Shown here piece by piece: positions 36,032 to 44,817 of a stretch of 62,021 nt of DNA; position 1 is the first letter of the stretch; every line of letters begins with the position of its first letter. The notes below the pieces were generated by a model. That model saw only the letters and a program-made list of their open reading frames with translations, was not told the origin of the DNA and did no database searches. The stretch covers positions 1-62,021 of the forward strand of contig JAGVMV010000023.1 of NCBI GenBank assembly GCA_020053595.1, in the 5' to 3' direction. Both the position numbers and the translations under genes were made by a program. Origin of the DNA: Thermoleophilia bacterium. GTDB lineage: Bacteria; Actinomycetota; Thermoleophilia; BMS3ABIN01.

Positions 36032-36342
36032 CTCATCCAGCGCGCTGTAATATCCTGGGGCGTGTTGGCTTCCTCGATAAGCTCCTTGCCGGTGGAGACC
36101 TTGTCGATGCTGTGGATGCTGCCCCCGCTCTCCTGGATAACCGCGGCAACTTCGTCGAAATTGATGTGTGGTCCTTCTACCGTGATCTTGATGTTTTCCA
36201 CCTTGTTGTCGATCTCGTTCAGCACCAGGTCGGTTCCTTCCACTCCGTCCAGATCTCCCAGTTTCACAGCCAGATCTAGAATAGTCGGCTGGTGCGGTTT
36301 CAATACATCAAGCACTAACCTTCGCACTTTACTCAAAGCCAC
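36028..36342 (-). CDS. DUF211-family protein
   Basis: 104 residues: RRLVLDVLKPHQPTILDLAV, VEGTDLVLNEIDNKVENIKI and GGSIHSIDKVSTGKELIEEA cover the whole DUF211 domain, a small ferredoxin-like fold found mostly in archaea. Function unknown. The overlap with the VIT-like transporter gene suggests a link to metal transport or its regulation. Confidence 0.82.
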   Translation of the reverse strand: MALSKVRRLVLDVLKPHQPTILDLAVKLGDLDGVEGTDLVLNEIDNKVENIKITVEGPHINFDEVAAVIQESGGSIHSIDKVSTGKELIEEANTPQDITARWMR

Positions 36343-36445
36343 TCACGCTCCATAGGTAAAATTGATAGTTATATTTAATTGAGCCTAATAAAATAATATC
36401 AGAGACGAAACGACAATCTCAGAAACATTTGTCCTGACGGCGGCG

Positions 36446-37261
36446 CTAAATACCCGATCCCCTGTAATATTCGAAAACCCTGTCCAATTCCAGCTCGCCC
36501 TGTTGCTGGGCTTTCTCGATTTCTTCCCTTTTTTCAGGAAAAGTTGACTTGAATTCGTTCTCGAGTTCCACCAGGCGACGAACCAGCGACTGCATCGCGT
36601 CGGCCACGGGATCCGGAAGATGGGTCCAGTCGACATCGGCTGCGCCGACCTTGCGGCCCCTTTCACGGACCGGCCGCCCCGGATTGCCGACAACCGTGCT
36701 GTCGGCAGGCACATCATGAATAACAATACTGCCCGCACCAATTTTAGCGTTCTCGCCGACGATTACCGATCCCAGAACCTTGGCGCCAGCGCCGACTGTA
36801 ACGTTATCCCGCAGCGTCGGGTGGCGCTTGCCGGTCTCCTTGCCGGTGCCGCCGAGAGTCACGCCCTGATAGATGGTGACATTATTGCCCACCTCGGTCG
36901 TTTCGCCTATTACAACGCCCGAGCCATGATCGATAAAGAATCCCTCACCGATATCCGCCGCTGGATGAATCTCAATACCGGTTAGAAAACGATTTATCTG
37001 TGAAACGAGACGCGGCACCACTGGCATCTTCTGTTCGTAGAGAAAATGTGCCATCCGGTGCAACAGGATCGCATGCAGACCTGAGTAGCAGGTAAGTGTC
37101 TCAATCATGCTGGTGGCGGCAGGATCCCGTTCCTGGATGACGGAGACATCGCGCCGGATCGCACCCATGGTACGACTTAACTCTCCGCCGCGGTTCAGCC
37201 AGAAGTAGCCGCCGCCGCTGGCGGCGAGAAAAAGCAGTCCGGTTTTCTTCGCGAGTCCCAT
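36446..37261 (-). CDS. cysE: Serine O-acetyltransferase
   Basis: 271 residues. After an unusual hydrophobic N-terminus (GLLFLAASGGGYFWL) comes the standard core: IRRDVSVIQERDPAA, then hexapeptide repeats with IDHGSGVVIGETTEVGNNV and TIYQGVTLGGTGKETGKRHP, the acetyl-CoA and serine site. It makes O-acetylserine for CysK (encoded at 41.4 kb). The C-terminal 75 residues extend beyond typical short EpsC-type enzymes. A NIL-domain gene is divergent. Confidence 0.9.
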   Translation of the reverse strand: MGLAKKTGLLFLAASGGGYFWLNRGGELSRTMGAIRRDVSVIQERDPAATSMIETLTCYSGLHAILLHRMAHFLYEQKMPVVPRLVSQINRFLTGIEIHPAADIGEGFFIDHGSGVVIGETTEVGNNVTIYQGVTLGGTGKETGKRHPTLRDNVTVGAGAKVLGSVIVGENAKIGAGSIVIHDVPADSTVVGNPGRPVRERGRKVGAADVDWTHLPDPVADAMQSLVRRLVELENEFKSTFPEKREEIEKAQQQGELELDRVFEYYRGSGI

Positions 37262-37301
37262 AGGATAATATCTTTCTAGCCTGTTGATAATATTAACAGA
37301 A

Positions 37302-37328
37302 GCCCCGCGGGGCAGACAGGTTTCTGCC
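37302..37328 (+). promoter_or_regulatory. Overlapping hairpins in the cysE/NIL divergent region
   Basis: GCCCCGCGGGGC (37302-37313) is self-complementary, and GGCAGA (37311-37316) can instead pair with TCTGCC (37323-37328), so the two are mutually exclusive. They sit in the short leader of the NIL-domain gene. A regulatory role is a guess. Confidence 0.25.
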
Positions 37329-37347
37329 GTCTAGGAGGCCAACATTC

Positions 37348-37584
37348 ATGAAAACCCAGCGCCTTGAACTGACATTTCCCGAAAAACTAATCAAAAAACC
37401 CATTATCTATGAGCTGGTCAGAGAGAACAATGTTATCCCCAACATCCGGCGCGCTAACGTTGATGAGAATTTCGGCTGGATGGTTCTGGAGTTGAGCGGT
37501 GAGGATGAGGACCTCGAGCAGGCATTCAAACACCTTCAGGATCTCGGCGTCGAAATCGAGTTTCTTGATTCTTTCGTGGAATGA
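37348..37584 (+). CDS. Stand-alone NIL-domain protein
   Basis: 78 residues, beginning KTQRLELTFPEKLIKKPIIY and containing NIRRANVDENFGWMVLELSG, the ACT-like NIL domain normally found at the C-terminus of methionine importer ATPases. Alone it may bind methionine or cysteine-related ligands. CTAGGAGG precedes the ATG. Placed divergently from cysE, in keeping with sulfur amino acid sensing. Confidence 0.85.
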   Translation: MKTQRLELTFPEKLIKKPIIYELVRENNVIPNIRRANVDENFGWMVLELSGEDEDLEQAFKHLQDLGVEIEFLDSFVE

Positions 37585-37674
37585 TTAGGCTATCATGATA
37601 TATTGCCTGGCTTCAGGCTGCTAGTTTAGGTTTAGCTCCCGAAGCCAGGAAACATTTTAAGGTAGTTTAGTTAA

Positions 37675-38515
37675 TTAATGACTTTGGATCAGGCTTTCCC
37701 CGCCGCCAGGAGTGGGGACCGGTGGAGTATTGGTTCCATGGCATTCCGTGCAATTATTCTGTGAAGGCAGGCCGTTGACCGCGAAGTGCTCCTTGTTCGC
37801 CGAAGCAAACTTGCCGTCTGCTTTGGCGTTCAGATATTCGACTGTTTTTGTGGCAACGTCCGCCGATAAACGTGCACATCTTTCCATCTGCTGCGGGCTG
37901 AGGAAACCGACACCCTCTTTCTTCATCCACTTTCCGACCGACAGGTGGCATAAGGGACTGTCGCTCTTGCTGACGGACTTGATCTCGGCTTTCGGTTTGT
38001 TTGGCTTGTAAATCGGCAATTCTGTCTCGCTGTACCAACTCATAACATCGTTCAGTATTTTCCTCGCCCACTTTCGGGCCGGCCGCCAGCGAGGCCGCCA
38101 TGCCCGCACCGATGAGTGTGCCGCAGGTGCCACCCCATCCGGCGGTACCGCCGTGGGCGAAGGTGATAGCTTCAACAGGGAAGGAGTTATAGGGCTCGCC
38201 CACTTTTTCTCTCAGCAGATTCACGATTCCGCTCAACGTGGCAAAAGCGCAAAAACCGACAAACCAGTTATCATGGGCAGTTTCCTGGATCTTCTTAATG
38301 TCTGTAGTCTCGAGCTTTACATAAGGCCAGGGAAGAGTAGCGCTCTGGACCTTGCTTGTGGCAGTGGTCGTTGTGCTGGTATCACCACAACCAGCGAGCA
38401 GGCCCAGACTACCGCCGGCCATGACCACAAGGCTCCCCGCCGCGGTGATCTTACCCGCTCCCACCAATAGTTCCCTTCTGGAAAGAGCTGATTTTTCTTC
38501 TTTTTCCGGATCCAT
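37675..38515 (-). pseudogene. Split-Soret-type cytochrome c, broken by a one-base frameshift
   Basis: From ATG 38515 (AAAGGGG upstream) the first frame gives a Tat-like SRRELLVGAGKI, a lipobox LLAGCGD and a C_GCAxxG-type core: FCAFATLSGIVNLLREKVGE, ITFAHGGTAGWGGTCGTLIG. At about 38062-38070 the frame fails at a run of four A; adding one A restores KVGEEKILNDVMSWYSETEL, then DSPLCHLSVGKWMKKEGVG, ERCARLSADVATKTVEYLNA and the haem-binding CTECH near the end. Such proteins are di-haem cytochromes found in sulfate reducers. The break is a mutation, a sequencing error in the homopolymer, or programmed slippage. Confidence 0.7.
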
Positions 38516-38679
38516 AAAGCAGTACCCCTTTCTTAGCTTATTTTGGAAGAATTCCACACGAGACAGTATTCCTCTTTCTGGACGGGAATATTCCCTGACA
38601 GGGAAATAATAAACCTGTAGACGGTGCGTGGGAAATGCTTCAAAAATCTGGCTGGTGATCGCCAGAAAGGAGACTACAG

Positions 38680-39540
38680 CTACTCGGCCTGTGGCAAATC
38701 TTTCATAGTCTCATTCATGCTGCCACTCCTGAAACCTTCGAGGTCCATAGTTATGTAAACATAGCCCAACTTCTTCAGGGAGCTAACAATCTTTTCCCGG
38801 CTTCCATCAGCGAGCAGCCTGCCCAGTATTTTGACCGGCACTTCGATACGGGCGATGTCACCGTGATCCCTGACACGCAGTTCCCCAAACCCCTGTCCGC
38901 TCAGAAATTCTTCTGCCTTTTCTACGCGCCGAAGGCCCTCGGCTGATATGACACTGCCATAAGGGAACCTGGAGGAAAGACAGGCCTGAGCAGGCTTGTC
39001 CCAGTTAGAAAGTCCCAGCAAACGCGCCAGTGAGCGAACCTCGAGCTTACCCGCCCCGATCAGTTCGAGCGGATGTACAACCGCGGCCTCATCGCTCGCC
39101 CTTATTCCGGGACGGTAATCCCTGGTATCATCGGCGTTCACACCGTCAGCGAGGCTGCTTATTCCCCTGCTTTTCGCCAAAGCGCCCAGTTTTAGCCAAA
39201 GCTCCGTTTTGCAGTGATAACAACGGTCGAAAGAATTGGCGCAGAATTCATCATTATCGAGTTCATGCGTTTCAATGATCGAGTGGGGGATATTCAGCGA
39301 ACTCGCCAACTCTGTTGCCGCCAGCAACTCCTGCTCCGGCAGAGTTTCCGACTTCGCCGTCACGGCTAATACGTTTTCGGAACCCAGTGACCTGGCCGCG
39401 GCCGCGACAACCACGGACGAATCCACCCCGCCGGAAAAAGCCACGGCTACACTTTTTAACGGACGCAATTCGTCAATCAAATGCTGGAGAAGTTTTTCCG
39501 TTGCCACCATCCCGAAAGTGGCCCCGACCGCATCGCTCAT
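38680..39540 (-). CDS. larE: LarE-type ATP-dependent sulfur transferase
   Basis: 286 residues. PP-loop motif VAFSGGVDSSVVVAAA, then DRCYHCKTELWLKLG and KPAQACLSSRFPYGS, with the Cys that in sacrificial LarE enzymes gives up its sulfur. Known LarE makes the thiocarboxylate nickel-pincer cofactor, but larB and larC are not here. Its ATG overlaps the stop of the JAMM protease gene, tying it to the sulfur-carrier operon, where it may serve another sulfur transfer. Confidence 0.85.
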   Translation of the reverse strand: MSDAVGATFGMVATEKLLQHLIDELRPLKSVAVAFSGGVDSSVVVAAAARSLGSENVLAVTAKSETLPEQELLAATELASSLNIPHSIIETHELDNDEFCANSFDRCYHCKTELWLKLGALAKSRGISSLADGVNADDTRDYRPGIRASDEAAVVHPLELIGAGKLEVRSLARLLGLSNWDKPAQACLSSRFPYGSVISAEGLRRVEKAEEFLSGQGFGELRVRDHGDIARIEVPVKILGRLLADGSREKIVSSLKKLGYVYITMDLEGFRSGSMNETMKDLPQAE

Positions 39541-39953
39541 CAGGTCTCCCTAACTGTTATCTCGATTTCGCTCACCTGGTCCTCGGCAATTCTGAAAGCA
39601 TGACTCTCGGGCTCGCCATTCATCAGCGAGATAATGAGATAAACCGAATCCGGATAGAACGCCAGTTCCATGTCTTGTGGAGAAGGAAACGCTGGGGAGT
39701 GGGGGTGAGAATGAAAAATGGCTACAAGCTCCAGTTCATCTCGTTCCATTTCGTCGAATACCTGAAACTGTTCCCGGGAGTCCATCACGTAGAAAGAACT
39801 GCTGTGCTCGGCGTTCTCCATCAGAAAAACCCTTTTAACATTCCCGTCGCGGTCGCCCGCTAGGATGCCGCAGGCTTCTTCGGGCTTACAGGCACTGGCA
39901 TGATCGAAGACCGCCTCGAGCTGCGCTCGTGACAGCCGCAGGCTGCCGGTCAT
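39540..39953 (-). CDS. JAMM/MPN metalloprotease (Mec/QbsD-like)
   Basis: 137 residues. The zinc site is FHSHPHSPAFPSPQDMELA, the HxHx7SxxD JAMM motif, with the upstream Glu probably in PEEACGIL. In known systems (Mec of Mycobacterium, QbsD of Pseudomonas, HcyD of Wolinella) such proteases trim residues or amino acids from the C-terminus of ThiS/MoaD-like carriers. It overlaps the moeB-like gene by one base and larE by one base. Confidence 0.88.
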   Translation of the reverse strand: MTGSLRLSRAQLEAVFDHASACKPEEACGILAGDRDGNVKRVFLMENAEHSSSFYVMDSREQFQVFDEMERDELELVAIFHSHPHSPAFPSPQDMELAFYPDSVYLIISLMNGEPESHAFRIAEDQVSEIEITVRET

Positions 39954-40771
39954 CAGGAGGAGCCGGGGGCTTGCGTCTCGCAGGTATAGGCATACTCGAT
40001 AAGCTCGGTAATGGTCGGATTCTCACCGCAGACCGGACATTTCGGGTTTCGCCTCGCATTAACTTCATGAAATCGTAGTCCTTCGGCGTCAAACTGAAGC
40101 AGCCGGTTAAACAGAGGCTCGCCAACCCCGGTGATTATCTTCAGCACCTCCGTAGCCTGCAGAGTGCCAACCACACCGGCAACCGCTCCCAAAATACCGG
40201 CCTCAGCGCAACTTGGCACAGTACCGGGTGGCGGCGGCTCCTCGAAAACACAGCGGTAACAGGCGGTCTCCCCGCCATTAATGCTCATGATCAGGCCCAT
40301 GAACCTGAGGATGCCACCCTCGACCAGAAACTTCTTTTTCATGACGCAGGCGTCGTTGATCAGGTACCTGGTCGGAAAATTATCCACACCGTCCACAACA
40401 ATGTCGTAATTTTCAAGCAGAGGGAAAATATTGTCCCTGGTAAGCCGCTCGTGATAGACGTCCACTTCGATTAGCGGATTAATCTGCTTCATGGTCTCAC
40501 TGGCGCTATGAACCTTGGGCTTATCGACGTCGGCGGTGGCATGAATGACCTGGCGCTGAAGATTCGTTACATCAACCACGTCGTCCTCAATGACGCCGAT
40601 GCGACCAACGCCGGCTGCCGCCAGATAAAGTAACACCGGCGAACCGAGACCGCCTGCTCCAACCACCAGCACCCGGGCTTCCTTTAGTTTCTGTTGCCCG
40701 GTCCCGCCTACCTCGCTCAGGATTATATGCCGCGAATAGCGCAGGATTTCTTCATCTGTCAGGTCGAACAA
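39953..40771 (-). CDS. moeB: MoeB/ThiF-type E1-like adenylyltransferase
   Basis: 272 residues from TTG 40771. VLVVGAGGLGSPVLLYLA binds ATP; IGVIEDDVVDVTNLQRQV, YDIVVDGVDNFPTRY and the zinc Cys pairs CYRCVFEE and CPVCGE are all present. It adenylates the C-terminal Gly of a sulfur carrier before sulfur transfer. The start lies inside the carrier gene (13-base overlap), indicating coupling. Whether the product is for molybdopterin, thiamine or cysteine cannot be read from this protein alone. Confidence 0.9.
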   Translation of the reverse strand: MFDLTDEEILRYSRHIILSEVGGTGQQKLKEARVLVVGAGGLGSPVLLYLAAAGVGRIGVIEDDVVDVTNLQRQVIHATADVDKPKVHSASETMKQINPLIEVDVYHERLTRDNIFPLLENYDIVVDGVDNFPTRYLINDACVMKKKFLVEGGILRFMGLIMSINGGETACYRCVFEEPPPPGTVPSCAEAGILGAVAGVVGTLQATEVLKIITGVGEPLFNRLLQFDAEGLRFHEVNARRNPKCPVCGENPTITELIEYAYTCETQAPGSS

Positions 40772-41055
40772 GCTCCGCCTCCCATGAAATACAGAATATC
40801 AATCGTATCGTCAGTCTTTATGGAGACGTTTTCAAAATCCCGCCGATCCAGGACATCTCCATTGATGCGTACATTAGCGTATAGAGAATTTTCCCCCATC
40901 GCTCTCAGAAGTGAATCCACATTCCTGGGGCCGTGGTAATGAGTAGCCTTGCCCTGTACAACCAGTTCAAGACAGCCAGCAGAGTGGCATTTCTCTTCTC
41001 TTTCAAATGATAGCACCCTGCCGCCATTTTCTGAATTCGAACCGAATTCGCTCAA
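40759..41055 (-). CDS. ThiS/MoaD-like sulfur carrier with masked C-terminus
   Basis: TTG 41055 is chosen because GGGAGGAGG stands nine bases upstream; GTG 41082 would put that site inside the gene. The beta-grasp part runs from LELVVQGKATHYHGP to DDTIDILYFMGGG, then ACST and TGA. Active carriers end in Gly-Gly, so the last four residues must be removed before adenylation, which fits the JAMM protease in the same operon. An N-terminal extension with two Cys (KCHSAGC) is unusual. Confidence 0.8.
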   Translation of the reverse strand: MSEFGSNSENGGRVLSFEREEKCHSAGCLELVVQGKATHYHGPRNVDSLLRAMGENSLYANVRINGDVLDRRDFENVSIKTDDTIDILYFMGGGACST

Positions 41056-41074
41056 CTGATTCAACCTCCTCCCA

Positions 41075-41314
41075 TTATCCACCAGCCTTCTTTACATAGA
41101 TTTCCGCGAAGCCATCCCTGTCTTCAATTCCCAGAACCTGGTGGCCATTACCACGCACCCATTGGGGCAGATCGTTCTTGCTTACCGGGTCATCGGTGAG
41201 CACCTTGACGATGCCGCCGCCGCCAAGCTGCTCCAGCGCGAGGGCAGTCTTAACTGATGGCATCGGGCACTTCAGGCCACGTGCATCCAGCAGAACATCT
41301 TCTTTTACATCCAT
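41075..41314 (-). CDS. TusA-family sulfur carrier
   Basis: 79 residues. DARGLKCPMPSVKTALALEQ holds the CPxP sulfur-binding Cys and VLTDDPVSKNDLPQW the second block. It sits between cysK and the ThiS/MoaD-like carrier and may deliver persulfide sulfur to the activated carrier. AGGAGGG is found just ahead of the ATG. Confidence 0.9.
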   Translation of the reverse strand: MDVKEDVLLDARGLKCPMPSVKTALALEQLGGGGIVKVLTDDPVSKNDLPQWVRGNGHQVLGIEDRDGFAEIYVKKAGG

Positions 41315-41364
41315 TATCCCTCCTGATTTACCTGTGAATCACGGATTCTGGAAACGCAGAAATT

Positions 41365-42336
41365 CTAGGCGCCGCCAAAAAGTTGCGTGGTCAGATATCT
41401 TTCGCCTGTATCCGGCAGTATCACTACAATCATCTTGCCTTTGCACGCTGATCGTTTCGCCATTCCCAGAGCCGCATGAACCGCAGCCCCGGATGAGATG
41501 CCGCAAAGCAAGCCCTCCTCGGTAGCCAGACGCCTCGTGGTCTGCTCGGCATCCTCGTTTGATACCTGGAAGATCTCATCATAGATGCTGGTATTCAGAA
41601 TTTCAGGGACAAAACCGGCGCCGATGCCCTGGATGCGATGTGGCCCGGGGTCACCGCCGGAAAGCACCGGCGACGCCTTGGGCTCAACAGCCACGAGCTG
41701 AATAGAGGGCTTGCGCTCCCTGAGCACCTCGCCTGTGCCAGTAATTGTACCACCTGTTCCAACACCGGCGACAAAAATGTCAACCTGACCGGCAGTGTCA
41801 CGCCAGATCTCTTCAGCGGTTGTTCGCCGGTGAACTTCAGGGTTGGCCGGGTTCTTGAATTGCTGGGGGACGAACGCGTCCTGGTATTCATCCGCCAGAG
41901 ACTCGGCCTTTTCCACGGCTCCACGCATTCCGTCAGGACCTGGAGTCAGAACCAGCTCTGCGCCATAAGCCTTAAGCAACAACCGGCGCTCCAGGCTCAT
42001 GGTCTCCGGCATGGTCAGTACAAGCCTGTATCCTTTGGCAGCGCAGACAAATGCCAGAGCGATACCAGTGTTTCCACTGGTAGGTTCAATGATGACGGTT
42101 TTACCGGGCGTTATCCTGCCATCTCGTTCCGCCGCTTCAATCATCGCTGATCCGATACGGTCCTTGACGCTTCCTCCGGGATTAAAGCTCTCCAGCTTTG
42201 CCACGAGATCCACATCCAGATCCTCGGCCAACCGGCTGAGTCTGACCATGGGAGTATTGCCTATCAGTTCTGATAAATTGTTTGCAATGTCCATTTTCAC
42301 TTGGGTTCCTGATGGTTTCCTGATAATGGTTGCCAT
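41365..42336 (-). CDS. cysK: Cysteine synthase
   Basis: 323 residues from ATG 42336 (GGAGGA seven bases upstream). [12 protein letters not shown] contains the PLP-binding Lys; [13 protein letters not shown] and [16 protein letters not shown] bind substrate and phosphate. It forms cysteine from O-acetylserine and either sulfide or, in the CysM/CysO type, a carrier thiocarboxylate. First gene of the carrier operon after the Rrf2 regulator, so the thiocarboxylate route is a real option. Confidence 0.93.
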   Translation of the reverse strand: MATIIRKPSGTQVKMDIANNLSELIGNTPMVRLSRLAEDLDVDLVAKLESFNPGGSVKDRIGSAMIEAAERDGRITPGKTVIIEPTSGNTGIALAFVCAAKGYRLVLTMPETMSLERRLLLKAYGAELVLTPGPDGMRGAVEKAESLADEYQDAFVPQQFKNPANPEVHRRTTAEEIWRDTAGQVDIFVAGVGTGGTITGTGEVLRERKPSIQLVAVEPKASPVLSGGDPGPHRIQGIGAGFVPEILNTSIYDEIFQVSNEDAEQTTRRLATEEGLLCGISSGAAVHAALGMAKRSACKGKMIVVILPDTGERYLTTQLFGGA

Positions 42337-42366
42337 AATTCTGTTCCTCCCACCCCCGCGGTTGAT

Positions 42367-42807
42367 TTAAATATAGTACATCTCTTCAGCGTGTTCCTGC
42401 ATAAGGCTTTCCTTGTAGGCAAGATCCGCAATGTTTGCCGCCCCCAAAACGCCTTCCATGTTGATCTTCACATCAGTCCAGACGTCCCTCACAACACAGC
42501 GATCAATTTTGTCGCAGGGAGCCCCGGCCGTGCAGGCAGAAGGCGCGACGTTGCCATCCAGGACCTCCACCACATCCAGAACACTGACGTCTTCCGGTAA
42601 CTTCTTGAAACTGAAACCGCCCCTTACACCACGATGGCTGTTTAAAATACCCGCTTTTCGGAGACTTGAAAACAGTTGCTCCAAAAACTGAAGCGGGATG
42701 CCCCGACGGGAGGCGATGTCGGCGATTGGCACCGGCTGGCCATCGTTATGTTGCGCCAACTCTACAAGGGCTCTGACCGCATACCTGCTTTTTGCCGAAA
42801 TGTTCAT
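42367..42807 (-). CDS. Rrf2-family regulator with IscR-like cysteines
   Basis: 146 residues. Winged helix: AKSRYAVRALVELAQ, ASRRGIPLQFLEQLFSSLRK, ILNSHRGVRGGFSF. CTAGAPCDKIDRC gives the C-x5-C-x5-C spacing that holds a [2Fe-2S] cluster in IscR. It leads the cysK-tusA-carrier-moeB-JAMM-larE operon and probably controls it, in a role like CymR or IscR. Confidence 0.88.
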   Translation of the reverse strand: MNISAKSRYAVRALVELAQHNDGQPVPIADIASRRGIPLQFLEQLFSSLRKAGILNSHRGVRGGFSFKKLPEDVSVLDVVEVLDGNVAPSACTAGAPCDKIDRCVVRDVWTDVKINMEGVLGAANIADLAYKESLMQEHAEEMYYI

Positions 42808-42855
42808 ATGTTCTCCATATCTCCAGAAAATTGATAGGTATAGTAGGATTTATGA

Positions 42856-42884
42856 ATCATATTCTTTTGGATAGGTTTTGTCAA
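42856..42884 (-). promoter_or_regulatory. Near-consensus promoter of the Rrf2/sulfur-carrier operon
   Basis: Minus strand TTGACA (42879-42884), 17-base spacer, TATGAT (42856-42861). Two direct copies of ACCTATC (at the -35 edge and downstream of -10) may be regulator half-sites. Confidence 0.75.
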
Positions 42885-42927
42885 GTTCAAATCAGGAAAA
42901 GATCGATAATTAAGGGAAACAGGTCAG

Positions 42928-43344
42928 TTGCCACCTTTTGAGATCATTGAACATACTGCCGACATCGGCATCCGTGCCTTCGGCGCCTCCGAGACGGAGG
43001 TGTTCGAAAATGCCGCTATTGGCATGTTCAGCCTGATTTCCGACCTTGAAAAGGTAGGGGAAGACAACGTCTGTAATATTGAAATCGAGGCAGAAGACCG
43101 GGAAACGCTGCTGGTTGAGTGGCTCAACGAGTTGATCTACCTTTATGACAGCCAGGAGCTTTTGCTGAAAAGATTCAGGGTCACCAGCCTCAAGGAAACG
43201 GCTCTCCGGGGGATAGCTTATGGTGAGCATATCGATCCATCGCGACACGATCTGAATGCGGACATCAAGGCCGCTACCTATCACATGCTCAAAATAAAAA
43301 AAGGCTCTGATGGCTGGATTGCCGAAATCATCTTCGATGTTTGA
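42928..43344 (+). CDS. Archease
   Basis: 138 residues from TTG 42928. FEIIEHTADIGIRAFGASE and DRETLLVEWLNELIYLYDSQ match archease, and GEHIDPSRHDLNADIKAATY contains the metal-binding Asp/His. Archease activates RtcB by helping its guanylylation. It overlaps the rtcB start by eight bases, so both are made together. Confidence 0.9.
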   Translation: MPPFEIIEHTADIGIRAFGASETEVFENAAIGMFSLISDLEKVGEDNVCNIEIEAEDRETLLVEWLNELIYLYDSQELLLKRFRVTSLKETALRGIAYGEHIDPSRHDLNADIKAATYHMLKIKKGSDGWIAEIIFDV

Positions 43345-44764
43345 GATCAGCCCATATTGTTGGGAAATCCCCATGACCGGCAAGATGCTGGTTCCCGGTC
43401 GCGTCTTCGCAGATCGAAGTTTTATCGAACTCGCCGACGAGGAGAAGGCTCTCGACCAGGTTCGGAACGTAGCCTGTCTGCCGGGCATCGAAATGGCCTC
43501 GCTGGCTATGCCTGATATTCATTGGGGATACGGTTTTGCCATCGGAGGCGTTGCGGCATTCCGCATGGAAGACGGAGTCATCTCGCCTGGCGGCGTGGGT
43601 TATGACATTGCCTGCGGCGTGCGGCTGATCCGAACGAATCTTTTGGCAGCTGAAGTCCGGGGCACGGTACCCAGCCTCATTCACGAACTTAGCCGCAGGA
43701 TTCCCGCGGGAGTTGGCCGCCACGGTGAAATACGTCTGAATCAAAAAGAAATGAGTCAGCTGCTGACGAAGGGGGCGCCGTGGGTGATAGAACGGGGCTT
43801 TGGCAGGCGTGAGGATATTGAAGCCATGGAAGACGGTGGCGTTCTTGAGGGAGCCGACCCTGCCATGGTCAGTTCCAGGGCGATAGAGCGCGGTTTTGGC
43901 CAACCGGGAACCCTCGGAGCAGGCAACCATTTCATCGAAGTGCAACTGGTCGACGAGATCTATGACGAAGCGGCGGCCAGAGCCTACGGCGTCCATAAGG
44001 GTCAGCTTTGTATTATGGCGCATTCGGGTTCCCGCGGCCTGGGGCACCAGGTATGCACTGAATATATAAAAATAATGGGTGGAGCAGCAGCGCGTGCCGG
44101 CATCGAACTGCCTGACCGCCAATTGGCATGTGCTCCCATTCAGAGCCGGGAAGGACGCGAATACTATGCCGCCATGGCCTGCGCCGTCAACTTCGCACGC
44201 AGCAACCGCCAGGTCATGACCCACCTGATACGGGAGTCTTTTGAATACGTCTTCAGAATGTCAGCGGAAAAACTCGGCCTGGACCTCGTCTATGACGTCT
44301 CCCATAATTTGGCCAAGTTCGAGGAGCATGGGGAGGAGGGAAAGAAGAAACGGCTGTGCGTTCACCGGAAGGGCGCGACAAGATCATTTCCCGCCGGACA
44401 TCCGGACGTGCCCGCCAGATATCGCTCCGTGGGACAGCCGGTAATTGTGCCGGGAGATATGGGTACAGCCTCCTATCTGCTCAAGGGAACAGAAAAAGCC
44501 ATGGCCGAGAGCTTCGGTTCCACCTGCCATGGGGCCGGCAGGGTCATGGGCCGCCGCGCTGCCAGAAAGGTCATTAATGGTCATGAACTCAAGGCGCGGC
44601 TGGAAGCCAGGGGTATTACGGTAAGAGCAGGCAAAACCTCAGCTCTCGCCGAGGAAGCTCCGGAAGTCTACAAGGATATTGATAAAGTCGTGGCGGTATG
44701 CCATGAGGCCGGGCTATCGCTGAAAGTAGCGCGTCTGCGGCCAATGGGTGTGATCAAGGGATAA
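43337..44764 (+). CDS. rtcB: RNA-splicing ligase RtcB
   Basis: 475 residues from ATG 43337, chosen for length and the 8-base overlap with archease. Metal and GTP site motifs: MPDIHWGYGFAIGGVAAF, GGVGYDIACGVRLIR, GAGNHFIEVQ, HSGSRGLGHQVC, and the guanylylated His near VSHNLAK/FGSTCHGAGR. It joins RNA 2',3'-cyclic phosphate or 3'-phosphate ends to 5'-OH ends, for tRNA or rRNA repair. Confidence 0.95.
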   Translation: MFEISPYCWEIPMTGKMLVPGRVFADRSFIELADEEKALDQVRNVACLPGIEMASLAMPDIHWGYGFAIGGVAAFRMEDGVISPGGVGYDIACGVRLIRTNLLAAEVRGTVPSLIHELSRRIPAGVGRHGEIRLNQKEMSQLLTKGAPWVIERGFGRREDIEAMEDGGVLEGADPAMVSSRAIERGFGQPGTLGAGNHFIEVQLVDEIYDEAAARAYGVHKGQLCIMAHSGSRGLGHQVCTEYIKIMGGAAARAGIELPDRQLACAPIQSREGREYYAAMACAVNFARSNRQVMTHLIRESFEYVFRMSAEKLGLDLVYDVSHNLAKFEEHGEEGKKKRLCVHRKGATRSFPAGHPDVPARYRSVGQPVIVPGDMGTASYLLKGTEKAMAESFGSTCHGAGRVMGRRAARKVINGHELKARLEARGITVRAGKTSALAEEAPEVYKDIDKVVAVCHEAGLSLKVARLRPMGVIKG

Positions 44765-44817
44765 TCTTGAAGAAAAATTCAACCTGTCACAGGGCGCGGT
44801 GTAGAGTAACGGCCCCT

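Noticed and set aside
40759-40761. UGA stop of the carrier gene considered as a selenocysteine codon
   Set aside because: The following in-frame codons run into the moeB start and show no conserved domain; termination is the simpler reading.
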